Assembly: GCF_042683165.1 (NCBI RefSeq)
Contig: NZ_JBHUIZ010000005.1
Coordinates: 124,001-188,000, forward strand
Reading direction: 5' to 3'
DNA from: Tigheibacillus halophilus
Lineage (GTDB): Bacteria; Bacillota; Bacilli; Bacillales; Amphibacillaceae
Length of the DNA stretch: 64,000 nucleotides
The position numbers and the translations under genes are program-made. The notes under the pieces are model-generated. The model was not told where the DNA came from. It made no database searches and worked only from the letters and a program-made list of their open reading frames with translations. Positions 25,432 through 35,092 of the stretch are shown piece after piece. The first letter of the stretch is position 1, and every line of letters starts with the position of its first letter.

Positions 25432-26352
25432 GTGGCGGCAAATATATCATATACAACTGATGAGCTTGCACAAATGCTCAAAGTATCCAAGCTGACCATT
25501 TATGATTTGATTAAAAAAGGAGAATTGCAGGCATATAGGGTTGGCAGGCAAATGCGCGTTGATGCTGGTGAACTGGAAGATTACAAGGTTCGAAGTAAAG
25601 AAACTCCCCAGGAAATCAAGACAGCGGATGGGGGACAAGAAGATAAAAACAATACAAGCCAAATTGTAATCAGCGGGCAAGATGGCAGTCTGGATATATT
25701 GGCAAGACATCTGGAAAAGGATACCGTATATCGGCCGCTTCGCTCTTATACTGGCAGTTTGGACAGCCTGATCGCCATGTATAAGGGAGAGACGCACATT
25801 GTCAGTACACATCTTTTTGACGGGGAAACACTGCAATACAATATTCCATATGTACGAAAGCTCTTAGTCAGCAAACCTTTCATAGTCGTACGGTTCCTCC
25901 AGCGGGAAATCGGTTTTTATACGGCTATAGGAAACCCGAAAAACATCCAAGACTGGGCGGATCTGGCACGAAAAGACGTCATGCTTGTCAATCGTGAACC
26001 GGGCGCCGGAGCGAGGGTGCTGCTGGATGAAAAGCTTCGGCTGGCTGGTATCAATCGCCGACAGGTACACGGCTACGATAATGAGCAAATGAGTCATCAG
26101 GATGTGGCTGCTGCAGTAGCAGCTGGAAAAAGTGATGTTGGCATCGGCATCAAACAGGTGGCAACATCAGCCAATATCCAGTTTGTGCCGCTGCTGACAG
26201 AAAACTATGATTTGGTCATGCTGGCGGACAAATTCCACCTGCCGTTGGCTGATAAAGTGCTGGAACTGCTGCAGCAGGCTGACTTTCGCGAGCGCCTGGC
26301 ATCACTCGGCTACCAGATAAAAGATATTGGAAAAATCATTTGGCAGCAGTAG
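25432..26352 (+). CDS. yvgK: Excisionase-type HTH regulator with PBP-like domain
   Basis: This 306-residue protein joins an N-terminal excisionase-like winged HTH (YTTDELAQMLKVSKLTIYDLIKKGELQAYRVGR, about 6-40) to a periplasmic-binding-protein-like domain (about 80-300, with HIVSTHLFD and VNREPGAGARVLLDE). The layout matches B. subtilis YvgK, which neighbours modA. It probably senses molybdate or a molybdenum compound and regulates modABC. The GTG start at 25432 follows a GAGGTG site. Its 3' end overlaps the next, convergent gene by 17 bases. Confidence 0.85.
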   Translation: MAANISYTTDELAQMLKVSKLTIYDLIKKGELQAYRVGRQMRVDAGELEDYKVRSKETPQEIKTADGGQEDKNNTSQIVISGQDGSLDILARHLEKDTVYRPLRSYTGSLDSLIAMYKGETHIVSTHLFDGETLQYNIPYVRKLLVSKPFIVVRFLQREIGFYTAIGNPKNIQDWADLARKDVMLVNREPGAGARVLLDEKLRLAGINRRQVHGYDNEQMSHQDVAAAVAAGKSDVGIGIKQVATSANIQFVPLLTENYDLVMLADKFHLPLADKVLELLQQADFRERLASLGYQIKDIGKIIWQQ

Positions 26353-26836
26353 CCTTGTTTCGACGTTTCGGAAACACGGTAATATTCTTGATCATAAACA
26401 ACAGACTGATCGGGATGAAAAGCCAAAGCCATTTTTCATTGATAGGATAAGTCAAGGCAATAATGGTATACAGTAGAAAAGGGATGGTCGTTGTGGCTGC
26501 GGTAAGCTTCCACAATAGAGAATACTTCACTTTCCTGTGCAGCAGCTTGCAAATTCCTGTTGCTGCATAGGCGATGCCTGATAATAATAAACAAATGATG
26601 ATTACTAACGGCAAATAAGAAAAAATCAGGAAATATACAAGTTGAAAGGCAAGATGAATCTGTGCCATTTTCTCAAAGGGATCGGCGCGGACCCCAATAA
26701 AAGCCGGAATGGAGACAATTGCCAGCAAGAGAAGCATATAAATCAACATCATATCCATACCGGTCCGATTTAAACGGAACATTGCCTGTTTGTTCGGCAG
26801 TCTCAGGCTGTCTGTCCATATTTTCCATAAAGTCAT
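26336..26836 (-). CDS. Small integral membrane protein, possibly DUF1189-like
   Basis: This 166-residue protein has four to five hydrophobic helices. The start MTLWKIWTDSLRLPNKQAMFRLNRTG, in which a short amphipathic stretch precedes the first helix, recalls DUF1189 proteins, but the match is weak. ATG 26836 is favoured by AGGTG upstream over the GTG at 26845. I cannot assign a function. Confidence 0.6.
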   Translation of the reverse strand: MTLWKIWTDSLRLPNKQAMFRLNRTGMDMMLIYMLLLLAIVSIPAFIGVRADPFEKMAQIHLAFQLVYFLIFSYLPLVIIICLLLSGIAYAATGICKLLHRKVKYSLLWKLTAATTTIPFLLYTIIALTYPINEKWLWLFIPISLLFMIKNITVFPKRRNKATAAK

Positions 26837-27159
26837 TCCAATCACCTGCTCATTAAAATACTACTTGTCTTTCTTATTATATAGGAGTTGGCTGGCAGAA
26901 GGCAGTATATTGCGTTGTTATCCCACAACAATGCAGTCTCTTTGGAACAGTGCCCCAACCATAAATTGGCACATTCCATTTATGATCATATCACTTTGTA
27001 TATCACAGAATATTCCTAAAAACAAAGTGTCACCTGCTTCCATTTGCTTTAATGTGCATGTTAGAAGCTATTTGACCAGCCCTTTGCGTTTCCAAAAAGC
27101 TCAGTAGTCGTGTTATCATATGATATATATGTAATTGTAAATCAATCAGAGGTGTAGCA
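26837..27159. other. Intergenic region with three small inverted repeats
   Basis: No gene is visible. Inverted repeats occur at about 26910-26934 (GTTGT/ACAAC), 26950-26972 (GTGCC/GGCAC) and 26992-27029 (CACTTTG/CAAAGTG). None is followed by a T-run, so they could be operators or leader structures for yybS. Confidence 0.4.
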
Positions 27160-28107
27160 ATGAATCAAACGAAAAAACTTACGGATGGGGCAATGATGAC
27201 CGTCATGTATCTGGTACTGCTGGTCGCATCTTTTTTCATCCCCTATCTGGCGTTCGTCATCTATTTTTTATTGCCAGTTCCATTCATTATATATGCATAC
27301 AGATATGACTGGAAGCCGGCCATTATCATGTTTGCCGCAGCAGCAATTCTTGCAAGTTTGTTTGCCACAGTATTCAGCCTTCCGATGACGATCACTACTG
27401 CACTTGGCGGGGTCATGATCGGTACAGCAATGCATCGTAAAACACCGGGATTTGAGACGTTGGCACGTGGAACCGTTGGATTTGTTATCGGTTTGCTGAT
27501 GGCCTTCATGTTTGTCCAGACGATTTCCGGAGTGAATTTCAGCAAAGAATTTGATCAAGTACTGGAAGAATCGATCTCGAATGCACAGCAGTTTGCCGGA
27601 AAAATGGGCGGAGCATCCAGCGAAATGGATAAACAATTAGATTTATTGAAACAGCAATTCGAGGCATTTAAACTGCTTGTCCCTGCCATGCTTGTCATCG
27701 TTGGGCTATTTTATGCATGGATCAGCCAATTGCTGGGATATAAAATAATCAATCGAGTGGAACGGAAACAATTTCGCTTTCCGCCATTTCGCCAAATGAG
27801 ATTCCCGGTTGCCATTGTCTGGATTTATTTTTTTGCTTTGGTGATTACGCTTTTCGGACCCGGCAAGCAAACCATTTTATACATCGGTGTTCAGAATGTC
27901 CTGTTTCTTGCGGGGACATTGATGGTTCTTCAGGGACTGTCCTTTGTGTTCTTTTACGCACATGAGAAAAAAATGCCAAAAGCACTGCCAATAATTGTTA
28001 TCATATTGACCGTATTCTTCTCCACATTACTCCTTCCATTGGTGAGAATCCTTGGTATAATTGATATAGGATTCAATCTGCGGAATATGATGGAGAAAAA
28101 GAAGTGA
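27160..28107 (+). CDS. yybS: DUF2232 membrane protein YybS
   Basis: This 315-residue polytopic membrane protein of the DUF2232 family is conserved upstream of gdpP in Bacillales. Eight or so hydrophobic helices are visible, with an amphipathic Gln-rich segment around 130-170. AGAGGTG precedes ATG 27160. The function is unknown; ECF S-component-like or flippase-like roles have been suggested from the fold. Confidence 0.9.
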   Translation: MNQTKKLTDGAMMTVMYLVLLVASFFIPYLAFVIYFLLPVPFIIYAYRYDWKPAIIMFAAAAILASLFATVFSLPMTITTALGGVMIGTAMHRKTPGFETLARGTVGFVIGLLMAFMFVQTISGVNFSKEFDQVLEESISNAQQFAGKMGGASSEMDKQLDLLKQQFEAFKLLVPAMLVIVGLFYAWISQLLGYKIINRVERKQFRFPPFRQMRFPVAIVWIYFFALVITLFGPGKQTILYIGVQNVLFLAGTLMVLQGLSFVFFYAHEKKMPKALPIIVIILTVFFSTLLLPLVRILGIIDIGFNLRNMMEKKK

Positions 28108-28289
28108 TTGAACATCCCTGGCGGCATTGGGCAGGCAGGAGAACAAGGAGTTATTTCCTGTACGCATGAGCAGCTGCAGGCGCTTTCGACAGCTCGGACT
28201 GACGCATGGCCAACAGATCGATTTGTCAGCGATAAGAGCAAATGATACCATAGTTTTTTAAGGTATCAACACAGGAGCTGAAAACAATT

Positions 28290-30266
28290 ATGCCGGATTT
28301 TCAAAATAGACCAGGACTAGGCAAACATTTATGGACGATTTACGCGTTGTCCATCATGTTATTGCTTGTTATCTGGTATTATCAATGGATACTTGGCTTG
28401 GTAATGACACTTTTATTGTCTGTGTCATTCTATCTGAGTGTCCGGACGGAGCAAATCAAGAAAAATGAAACAGAGAGATATATTACGACATTATCCCACC
28501 GTGTCAAGAAAGTCGGAGAAGAGGCATTATTGGAAATGCCGATCGGGATCATCCTTTTCAGTGATGAATATCAGATCGAATGGACAAATAATTACTTGAA
28601 CAGATTTTTTCCTGAAGAAGAAACATTAGTGAAAAAATCGCTCAATTTCATTTCGGAAGATCTTATACCTGCCATTAATGAGAACAAAAGCGAAGTTTGG
28701 GTGATGCTTGATGGATATGCATTTGAAACAAGCATCAATAAAGAAGAACGGTTGCTATATTTCTTTGACCGTACCGAGCAGGCGGAGATCCAAGAAAGAT
28801 ATGAAAATGAGAAAACGGTGCTGGCGTTCATATATTTGGATAATTATGATGAAGTAACACAAAATCTCGATGATACAACAAAAAGCCAGCTGAACACAGA
28901 AGTCACTTCCGTGCTGAACAACTGGGCAATGAAAAATGGTCTTTATTTAAAGCGTACATCACAGGAAAGATTCATGGCTGTCGGTTCGATTGAAATTTTA
29001 CAGCAGTTGGAAAAAGACAAATTCAACATTCTTGATACAGTCAGAGAGATCCACACGGATCAGAATATCCCGCTTACCATCAGTATCGGGTTAGGTGTCG
29101 GAAGCAACTCTTTGCCAGTCCTTGGAGAATTGGCACAGTCCAGTCTTGATTTAGCCCTTGGGCGTGGCGGCGATCAAACAGCGATTAAAGACGATACCGG
29201 AAAAGTACGGTTTTATGGCGGGAAAACGAACCCGATGGAAAAACGTACAAGAGTCAGGGCAAGAGTTATTTCCCATGCATTGATCGGTCTGGTGCAAGCT
29301 AGTGATAAAGTAATCATTATGGGTCATAAATCTCCGGATATGGATGCAATCGGCGCTGCCATCGGCATATTGAACATTGCTGAGCTCAACGGTGTCGACG
29401 GGTTTATCGTCTTCGACAAAGATGATGTCAATGACGGGCTATACCGTATGATGGAAGCAGTCAAACAGGATAAGGAACTGTGGAATAATTTTATCAGCCC
29501 GGATGAAGCGGAAGAAATCATCACAAGAAAAAGCTTGATTGTGGTAGTTGATTGCAACAAGCCATCCATGGTCGCTGATTCACGACTGCTTGGCAAAACG
29601 GAATATAAAATCGTGATCGACCACCATCGGCGCGGGGAGGATTTCATAGAGAATCCGACCCTCGTATATATGGAACCATACGCGTCATCGACAGCCGAGC
29701 TGGTGACAGAACTGCTTGAATACCAGCCAAAGGGCAGAAAGTTGAAAATGATTGAGGCGACAGCCTTGCTTGCAGGTATCATTGTTGATACGAAAAGCTT
29801 TACGCTTCGTACGGGATCGCGGACATTCGATGCCGCGTCCTATCTGCGCTCCAAAGGGGCTGATACAGTTCTTGTGCAAAAGTTCATGAAGGAAGATATG
29901 GATATATTCGTAAAACGAAGCAAGCTGATCGAACGTGCGGAAATGTATCGTAACACTATCGCTATTTCAGCAGCTCCCGATGATATGATCTGTGACAATG
30001 TCCTCATTGCACAAGCGGCTGATACACTGCTGACAATGAACGGCGTGGAAGCAGCATTTGTCATCTCCAACCGTAAAGATGGAAAAGTCGGCATCAGTGC
30101 TCGTTCATTAGGGGAAATCAATGTACAGATCGTGATGGAAAAAATGAATGGCGGCGGCCATTTAACAAATGCCGCCACACAAATGGAAGATACGACCATC
30201 GAAAATGCAAAACAATTGCTGAAGGATATTTTAGATGAATATGCTGAGGGGAGAGACGAAGAATGA
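28290..30266 (+). CDS. gdpP: Cyclic-di-AMP phosphodiesterase GdpP
   Basis: This 658-residue membrane enzyme hydrolyses c-di-AMP to pApA. Two N-terminal helices (about 15-55) are followed by a PAS-like domain, a degenerate GGDEF domain (around 170-300, without an intact GGDEF motif) and the DHH/DHHA1 catalytic domain. In that domain GHKSPDMDAIGAA, VVDCN and DHHRRGEDF supply the metal ligands, and NGGGHLTNAA forms the C-terminal motif. Its stop overlaps the rplI start. Confidence 0.96.
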   Translation: MPDFQNRPGLGKHLWTIYALSIMLLLVIWYYQWILGLVMTLLLSVSFYLSVRTEQIKKNETERYITTLSHRVKKVGEEALLEMPIGIILFSDEYQIEWTNNYLNRFFPEEETLVKKSLNFISEDLIPAINENKSEVWVMLDGYAFETSINKEERLLYFFDRTEQAEIQERYENEKTVLAFIYLDNYDEVTQNLDDTTKSQLNTEVTSVLNNWAMKNGLYLKRTSQERFMAVGSIEILQQLEKDKFNILDTVREIHTDQNIPLTISIGLGVGSNSLPVLGELAQSSLDLALGRGGDQTAIKDDTGKVRFYGGKTNPMEKRTRVRARVISHALIGLVQASDKVIIMGHKSPDMDAIGAAIGILNIAELNGVDGFIVFDKDDVNDGLYRMMEAVKQDKELWNNFISPDEAEEIITRKSLIVVVDCNKPSMVADSRLLGKTEYKIVIDHHRRGEDFIENPTLVYMEPYASSTAELVTELLEYQPKGRKLKMIEATALLAGIIVDTKSFTLRTGSRTFDAASYLRSKGADTVLVQKFMKEDMDIFVKRSKLIERAEMYRNTIAISAAPDDMICDNVLIAQAADTLLTMNGVEAAFVISNRKDGKVGISARSLGEINVQIVMEKMNGGGHLTNAATQMEDTTIENAKQLLKDILDEYAEGRDEE

Positions 30267-30706
30267 AAGTAATTTTTATGAAGGATGTTAAGGGAAAAGG
30301 TAAAAAAGGTGAAGTAAAAAATGTTTCAGACGGATATGCACGCAATTATTTGTTGAAAAATAATATTGCTGTCGAGGCCACTCCTGGCAACATGAAAGGC
30401 CTGGAAGCACAAAAACGCAAACAGAAACAGCTGGAACAAGAAGAAAAAGAAGCAGCTATGACGCTGAAAGACAAACTGGCAGAATTGACAGTGGAAATTC
30501 AGGCGAAATCCGGGGAAGGCAAATTGTTTGGCTCCATTACGAGCAAGCAGATTGCTGAAGCACTTCAGAAGGAACATGGCTATAAACTGGATAAAAGAAA
30601 GATAGAATTGGATCAGCCAATCAAATCACTGGGATATACAGTCGTCCCTGTCAAATTACATCCAGAAGTTTCCGGTTCCATTAAGGTTCATGTAGTAGAA
30701 AAATAA
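30263..30706 (+). CDS. rplI: 50S ribosomal protein L9
   Basis: This 147-residue two-domain ribosomal protein begins MKVIFMKDVKGKGKKGEVKN, the 23S-binding N-domain. A long charged connecting helix and the C-domain follow. ATGA overlap with gdpP shows translational coupling. Confidence 0.97.
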   Translation: MKVIFMKDVKGKGKKGEVKNVSDGYARNYLLKNNIAVEATPGNMKGLEAQKRKQKQLEQEEKEAAMTLKDKLAELTVEIQAKSGEGKLFGSITSKQIAEALQKEHGYKLDKRKIELDQPIKSLGYTVVPVKLHPEVSGSIKVHVVEK

Positions 30707-30771
30707 TAAATGAAGGCTGTTCAACAGGTCCGGTTTAAATGAGACATTGAACACCCCTTGAATGGATACAC

Positions 30772-30840
30772 GAGACAGCTAGGTTCGACAATAGCTGGGC
30801 ACCCGCTGTTCGTCGAATCTGGTTGTCTCTTACTTGTTTT
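30772..30840 (+). other. Imperfect hairpin between rplI and dnaB
   Basis: GAGACA pairs with TGTCTC and, inside, TTCGAC pairs with GTCGAA; a T-rich stretch follows. It may be a weak terminator or attenuator before dnaB. The spacer holds no gene. Confidence 0.5.
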
Positions 30841-30905
30841 GTTTGTGCCAGATGCAGCTGGACACGCATGTTCAAGCTGCAGCAATTGAAGGAGGCAATG
30901 GTGTT

Positions 30906-32279
30906 GTGAACGATATGAGTAATGATCGGGTCCCGCCACACAATATAGAAGCAGAGCAGTCCATCATTGGTGCCATCTTTTTAGAGCCTGAAGCCTTTTC
31001 CACTGCTTCAGAATCACTGGCTCCGGAAGATTTCTACCGGGCGGGCCATCAGCGGATTTTTGAAGTCATGCTGAAGCTTTCTGACCGTGGCGAGCCAATT
31101 GATTTGTTAACGGTGACTGCTGCATTGAAGGACAGCAAATTGCTGGAGGAAGTCGGCGGTGTTTCCTACTTGACAGAAGTTGCGGAAAGCGTGCCTACCG
31201 CGGCGAATATCGGTTACTATTGCAGAATTGTAGAAGAGAAAGCATTACTGCGCAGACTGATTCATACGGCTACGGATATCGTCACATCCACGTTTGCCAA
31301 AGAAGATGAAGTCGATGAGGTGCTGAACGAAGCTGAAAAGAATATCCTGGCTGTATCCGGCAAAAAAAACGCCGGTGCGTTCAAAGCAATCAAAGATGTA
31401 CTGATTGATGTATATGACAGTATTGAACAGCTGCATAACCGCGATTCCGATGTCACCGGCATTGCGACGGGATTCCAGGATTTGGACCGGATCACCTCCG
31501 GCTTTCAGCGTAATGATCTTATCATCATCGCCGCACGCCCTTCTGTCGGGAAAACGGCATTCGCCTTGAATATTGCCCAAAATGTTGCTGTGAAAACGGA
31601 TGAAAATGTTGCGATATTCAGTCTCGAGATGGGAGCGGAACAGCTGGTCCAGCGTATGCTTTGTGCAGAAGGCAACATCGACGCCCAGCGTTTACGTAAC
31701 GGTCAGCTGCAGGGCGAGGACTGGGGAAAACTGACTATGGCTATGGGTTCCTTGTCTAATGCGGGAATTTATATCGATGATTCCGCTGGTATCCGGGTCA
31801 GTGAAATCCGTTCCAAATGCCGCCGCCTGAAGCAGGAACATGGCCTTGGCATGATAATGATAGACTACTTGCAGTTGATACAGGGAAGCGGCAGCTCCCG
31901 CGATAACCGGCAACAGGAAGTTTCTGAGATTTCAAGGTCATTAAAAGCATTGGCCCGAGAATTGAATGTGCCTGTTATTGCCCTGTCCCAGTTATCGCGT
32001 GGTGTCGAGCAGCGTCAGGACAAGCGTCCGATGATGTCGGACCTTCGTGAATCGGGCAGTATCGAGCAGGATGCGGATATTGTCGGTTTCCTATACAGGG
32101 ATGATTACTATGATAAAGAATCAGAGAAACAGAACATTATAGAGATCATCATTTCCAAACAGCGTAACGGTCCGGTGGGCACCGTCGAGCTGGCATTCGT
32201 CAAAGAATATAATAAGTTCGTGGATCTGGATCACCGCTATGACTCGAGCGATGTACCTCCAGAGCCGATACATGCATAG
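30906..32279 (+). CDS. dnaB: Replicative DNA helicase DnaB (B. subtilis DnaC)
   Basis: This 457-residue hexameric helicase unwinds DNA at the fork. The N-terminal DnaB domain (PPHNIEAEQSIIGAIFLEPE) binds primase. The RecA-like domain has Walker A ARPSVGKTAF, MIDYLQLIQ and QLSRGVEQR. The frame is open upstream, but GTG 30906 lies ten bases after GGAGG and fits the family length. In many Bacillales purA follows; here walR does. Confidence 0.97.
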   Translation: MNDMSNDRVPPHNIEAEQSIIGAIFLEPEAFSTASESLAPEDFYRAGHQRIFEVMLKLSDRGEPIDLLTVTAALKDSKLLEEVGGVSYLTEVAESVPTAANIGYYCRIVEEKALLRRLIHTATDIVTSTFAKEDEVDEVLNEAEKNILAVSGKKNAGAFKAIKDVLIDVYDSIEQLHNRDSDVTGIATGFQDLDRITSGFQRNDLIIIAARPSVGKTAFALNIAQNVAVKTDENVAIFSLEMGAEQLVQRMLCAEGNIDAQRLRNGQLQGEDWGKLTMAMGSLSNAGIYIDDSAGIRVSEIRSKCRRLKQEHGLGMIMIDYLQLIQGSGSSRDNRQQEVSEISRSLKALARELNVPVIALSQLSRGVEQRQDKRPMMSDLRESGSIEQDADIVGFLYRDDYYDKESEKQNIIEIIISKQRNGPVGTVELAFVKEYNKFVDLDHRYDSSDVPPEPIHA

Positions 32280-32286
32280 TATGGAT

Positions 32287-32335
32287 TGCACCCCAAATGT
32301 CAGACACAACATCTCACATTCGGTGGTGCTTTTCT
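32287..32335 (+). terminator. Terminator after dnaB
   Basis: GCACC with AAATGT pairs with ACATT and GGTGgTGC across a 15-base loop, followed by a T-rich stretch. Confidence 0.65.
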
Positions 32336-32534
32336 TATCTCGCAGCTAAAATGCCACATATCGGAAATTATCGTCTATTAAAAGACATTTAGGTTAAAGT
32401 AATGTAAAATGAGACAAAGGGACAAGTATCATTTTTGTCCCGTCTATAAACTGGATGATTACGAACGGCATATGATAAATCTAATAACGAATGAATCGAA
32501 TCATATAGGAAAATGACAAAAGGGGTTATGAAAA

Positions 32535-33239
32535 ATGACATTGAAAATATTGGTCGTCGATGATGAACAGCCAATTGCTGATATTTTACGCTTTAATTTG
32601 GAAAAAGAAGGTTACGAAGTAGTTTGTGCTTATGATGGTGATGAGGCGGTAGCGCTAGCTGAGGAAGAGAAGCCTGATCTTGTTTTGCTTGATATCATGC
32701 TTCCAGGTAAGGATGGCAATGAGGTTTGCAGGGAAATCCGCAAAACCCAAAGCATGCCGATCATCATGCTGACTGCGAAAGACTCGGAAATCGATAAGGT
32801 TCTTGGACTTGAGCTTGGTGCAGATGATTATGTGACCAAACCATTTTCCAACAGGGAGCTGATCGCCAGAGTGAAAGCCAATCTGCGCAGACAGCAGCAA
32901 ATGCCTGAAGAAGAAGAATTTGCGAACAAGGATATTGAAATCGGTCAGCTGGTCATCCATCCCGATGCCTACACTGTGTCAAGAGATGGAACGGAAATTG
33001 AACTCACTCATCGTGAATTTGAGCTTCTGCATTATCTCGCCCGCCATATCGGGCAGGTCATGACACGGGAACATCTGCTGGAAACGGTTTGGGGATATGA
33101 TTACTTTGGCGATGTCCGTACAGTCGATGTGACAGTCAGAAGACTGCGCGAAAAAGTAGAGGAAAATCCGGGCACCCCTTCATGGATCGTTACCCGTCGT
33201 GGTGTCGGGTATTATTTGCGCAATCCTGAACAGGAGTAG
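32535..33239 (+). CDS. walR: Response regulator WalR (YycF)
   Basis: This 234-residue OmpR-type regulator is the essential controller of cell-wall hydrolase genes. The receiver has the acidic pair in VVDDEQ, the phosphoacceptor Asp53 in LLDIMLPGKDG, and the switch residues in MLTAKDSE and YVTKPF. The C-terminal winged helix ends TVRRLREKVEENPGTPSWIVTRRG. GGGG precedes ATG 32535. First gene of walRKHIJ-htrA. Confidence 0.98.
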   Translation: MTLKILVVDDEQPIADILRFNLEKEGYEVVCAYDGDEAVALAEEEKPDLVLLDIMLPGKDGNEVCREIRKTQSMPIIMLTAKDSEIDKVLGLELGADDYVTKPFSNRELIARVKANLRRQQQMPEEEEFANKDIEIGQLVIHPDAYTVSRDGTEIELTHREFELLHYLARHIGQVMTREHLLETVWGYDYFGDVRTVDVTVRRLREKVEENPGTPSWIVTRRGVGYYLRNPEQE

Positions 33240-33244
33240 GTTTT

Positions 33245-35092
33245 ATGCATAAAATCGGCTTTTTTCGCTCGATTCAGCTAAAATTCATTCTTATCTATAT
33301 TTTGTTATTGCTGGTGGCCGTGCAGGTCATCGGCTCGTACTTTGCCACCAAACTTGAAAAAGAACTGATTACCAATTTCAAGTCGAGTGTCAACGACCGG
33401 ATTGAGCTGATGAGCTATAATTTGGAACAGGTTTTTAAAAAAGAACGACCGGAAACCCCAGAGGATTCACAAAATCCAGAAATGCCGACATTGGAACAGG
33501 AAGTACAGTCTGTCATCGATGATATCGACACGAAGGATTTTACGACCTTGCAGGTTGTCAATAGCCAGGGAAAGGTTCTTGGCACCAATGATACACTGAA
33601 TTATGATATTGTCGGAAAAAAATCGACTGAAGATATTGTGCAATACGCACTCGGAGGATCCGACCAGGATAAAACATTCTATGACCCGCAGATCGACAGC
33701 CGTGTACTTGTGAAGGCAGTTCATATCAATGACAAAAATGGCGATGTCGCAGGGGCCATCTATATGGTGGTCTCCTTAAAAAGCGTGTATGACCAGCTGC
33801 AGAATATCAGCGAGATTTTCTTGAAAGCTTCTATTCTGGCTATCATTATTTCTGCCATTCTCGGAATATTAGTGGCACGGACAATCACCAAGCCGATCAA
33901 AGAAATGCGCAGACAGGCACAGACCATTGCACGCGGCGATTTTTCACAAAATGTCAACATCTATGGAACTGACGAAATCGGTCAGCTGGCTGTTTCTTTC
34001 AATGATATGAATGATCGCTTGCGCCATACGTACGCGATTGTCGAGGAAGAACAGCGCAAGCTCACTTCGGTGCTGGAAAACATGTCAGATGGTGTCATCG
34101 CAACGGATGTCAATGGCATCGTCACATTGATGAATGAGCCAGCTGCCATCCTGCTTGGAAAGAGCCCTGAAGATTGTAAGGGACGTTACTTGCTGGATAT
34201 CGTGGAAATGAACAAGGAACAGCTGCACGTTGCAACAATGGCTGATCACGGTTCTGTCATTTTTGATTTTGGTGATGAAGAAAATGATTTGCTCATCCGG
34301 GCTAAATTCTCAACGGTTCTTGATGAGGATGAAGACACAGCAGCCTATATCCTTGTATTGAGTGATGTCACCGAACAGGAGAAAATCGAAGCAGAACGCA
34401 GAGAATTCGTTTCCAATGTGTCCCATGAATTGCGGACACCACTGACAACTATGCGCAGTTATATCGAAGCTTTGACAGATGGTGCCTGGCAGGACGAGTC
34501 AATTGCACCGCGTTTTTTGCAAGTGACACAAAATGAAACCGAGCGGATGATCCGCATGGTCAATGACCTGTTGCAGTTGTCCAAAATGGACAGCAGAGAT
34601 TATAAGCTGGAACAGGAACGTGTTGATTTCATCGCATTTTTCCATGAGGTGATCGACCGGTTTGAAATGAACGTCCCTGAGCACATTTCTTTCAGTCGGG
34701 AATTGCCTCCGCAAAGAATGTTTGTGTGGATAGACAGGGATAAAATGATCCAGGTGCTGGACAATGTGATTTCTAATGCGATTAAATACTCTCCCGATGG
34801 CGGAAAAATCTATTTCAGGGCCATCAAGCAAAAGCACCGCATTCTGGCAAGCGTCGAGGATGAAGGAATGGGAATCCCATACGATAAAGTCGATAAGGTT
34901 TTCGAACGATTTTATCGTGCGGATAAAGCCAGAAGCCGCAAACTAGGCGGTACTGGCCTTGGATTGGCTATCTCCAAGGAACTCGTTGAAGCGCATCAGG
35001 GCGATATCTGGGCGAAAAGCAGAGAAGGAAAAGGAACGACAGTGTTTATCGCCTTGCCATTGATGGGCCGGGATCGGGGGGCCGGCAAATGA
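33245..35092 (+). CDS. walK: Sensor histidine kinase WalK (YycG)
   Basis: This 615-residue membrane kinase phosphorylates WalR. Two transmembrane helices (about 10-32 and 185-205) flank an extracellular sensor domain. HAMP, PAS (around 275-380), HisKA with SHELRTP (phospho-accepting His near residue 394) and HATPase domains follow; the latter has DNVISNAIKYSP and GTGLGLAISKELV. Six bases separate it from walR, and its stop overlaps yycH in an ATGA. Confidence 0.97.
   Translation: MHKIGFFRSIQLKFILIYILLLLVAVQVIGSYFATKLEKELITNFKSSVNDRIELMSYNLEQVFKKERPETPEDSQNPEMPTLEQEVQSVIDDIDTKDFTTLQVVNSQGKVLGTNDTLNYDIVGKKSTEDIVQYALGGSDQDKTFYDPQIDSRVLVKAVHINDKNGDVAGAIYMVVSLKSVYDQLQNISEIFLKASILAIIISAILGILVARTITKPIKEMRRQAQTIARGDFSQNVNIYGTDEIGQLAVSFNDMNDRLRHTYAIVEEEQRKLTSVLENMSDGVIATDVNGIVTLMNEPAAILLGKSPEDCKGRYLLDIVEMNKEQLHVATMADHGSVIFDFGDEENDLLIRAKFSTVLDEDEDTAAYILVLSDVTEQEKIEAERREFVSNVSHELRTPLTTMRSYIEALTDGAWQDESIAPRFLQVTQNETERMIRMVNDLLQLSKMDSRDYKLEQERVDFIAFFHEVIDRFEMNVPEHISFSRELPPQRMFVWIDRDKMIQVLDNVISNAIKYSPDGGKIYFRAIKQKHRILASVEDEGMGIPYDKVDKVFERFYRADKARSRKLGGTGLGLAISKELVEAHQGDIWAKSREGKGTTVFIALPLMGRDRGAGK

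Noticed and set aside
27469..27484. parS-like CACGTG in yybS
   Set aside because: Only the CACGTG core and part of one flank match; about four of the 16 consensus positions differ.
28108..28289. Possible small gene between yybS and gdpP
   Set aside because: Frames of about 20-30 codons exist but have no ribosome-binding site or recognisable sequence.
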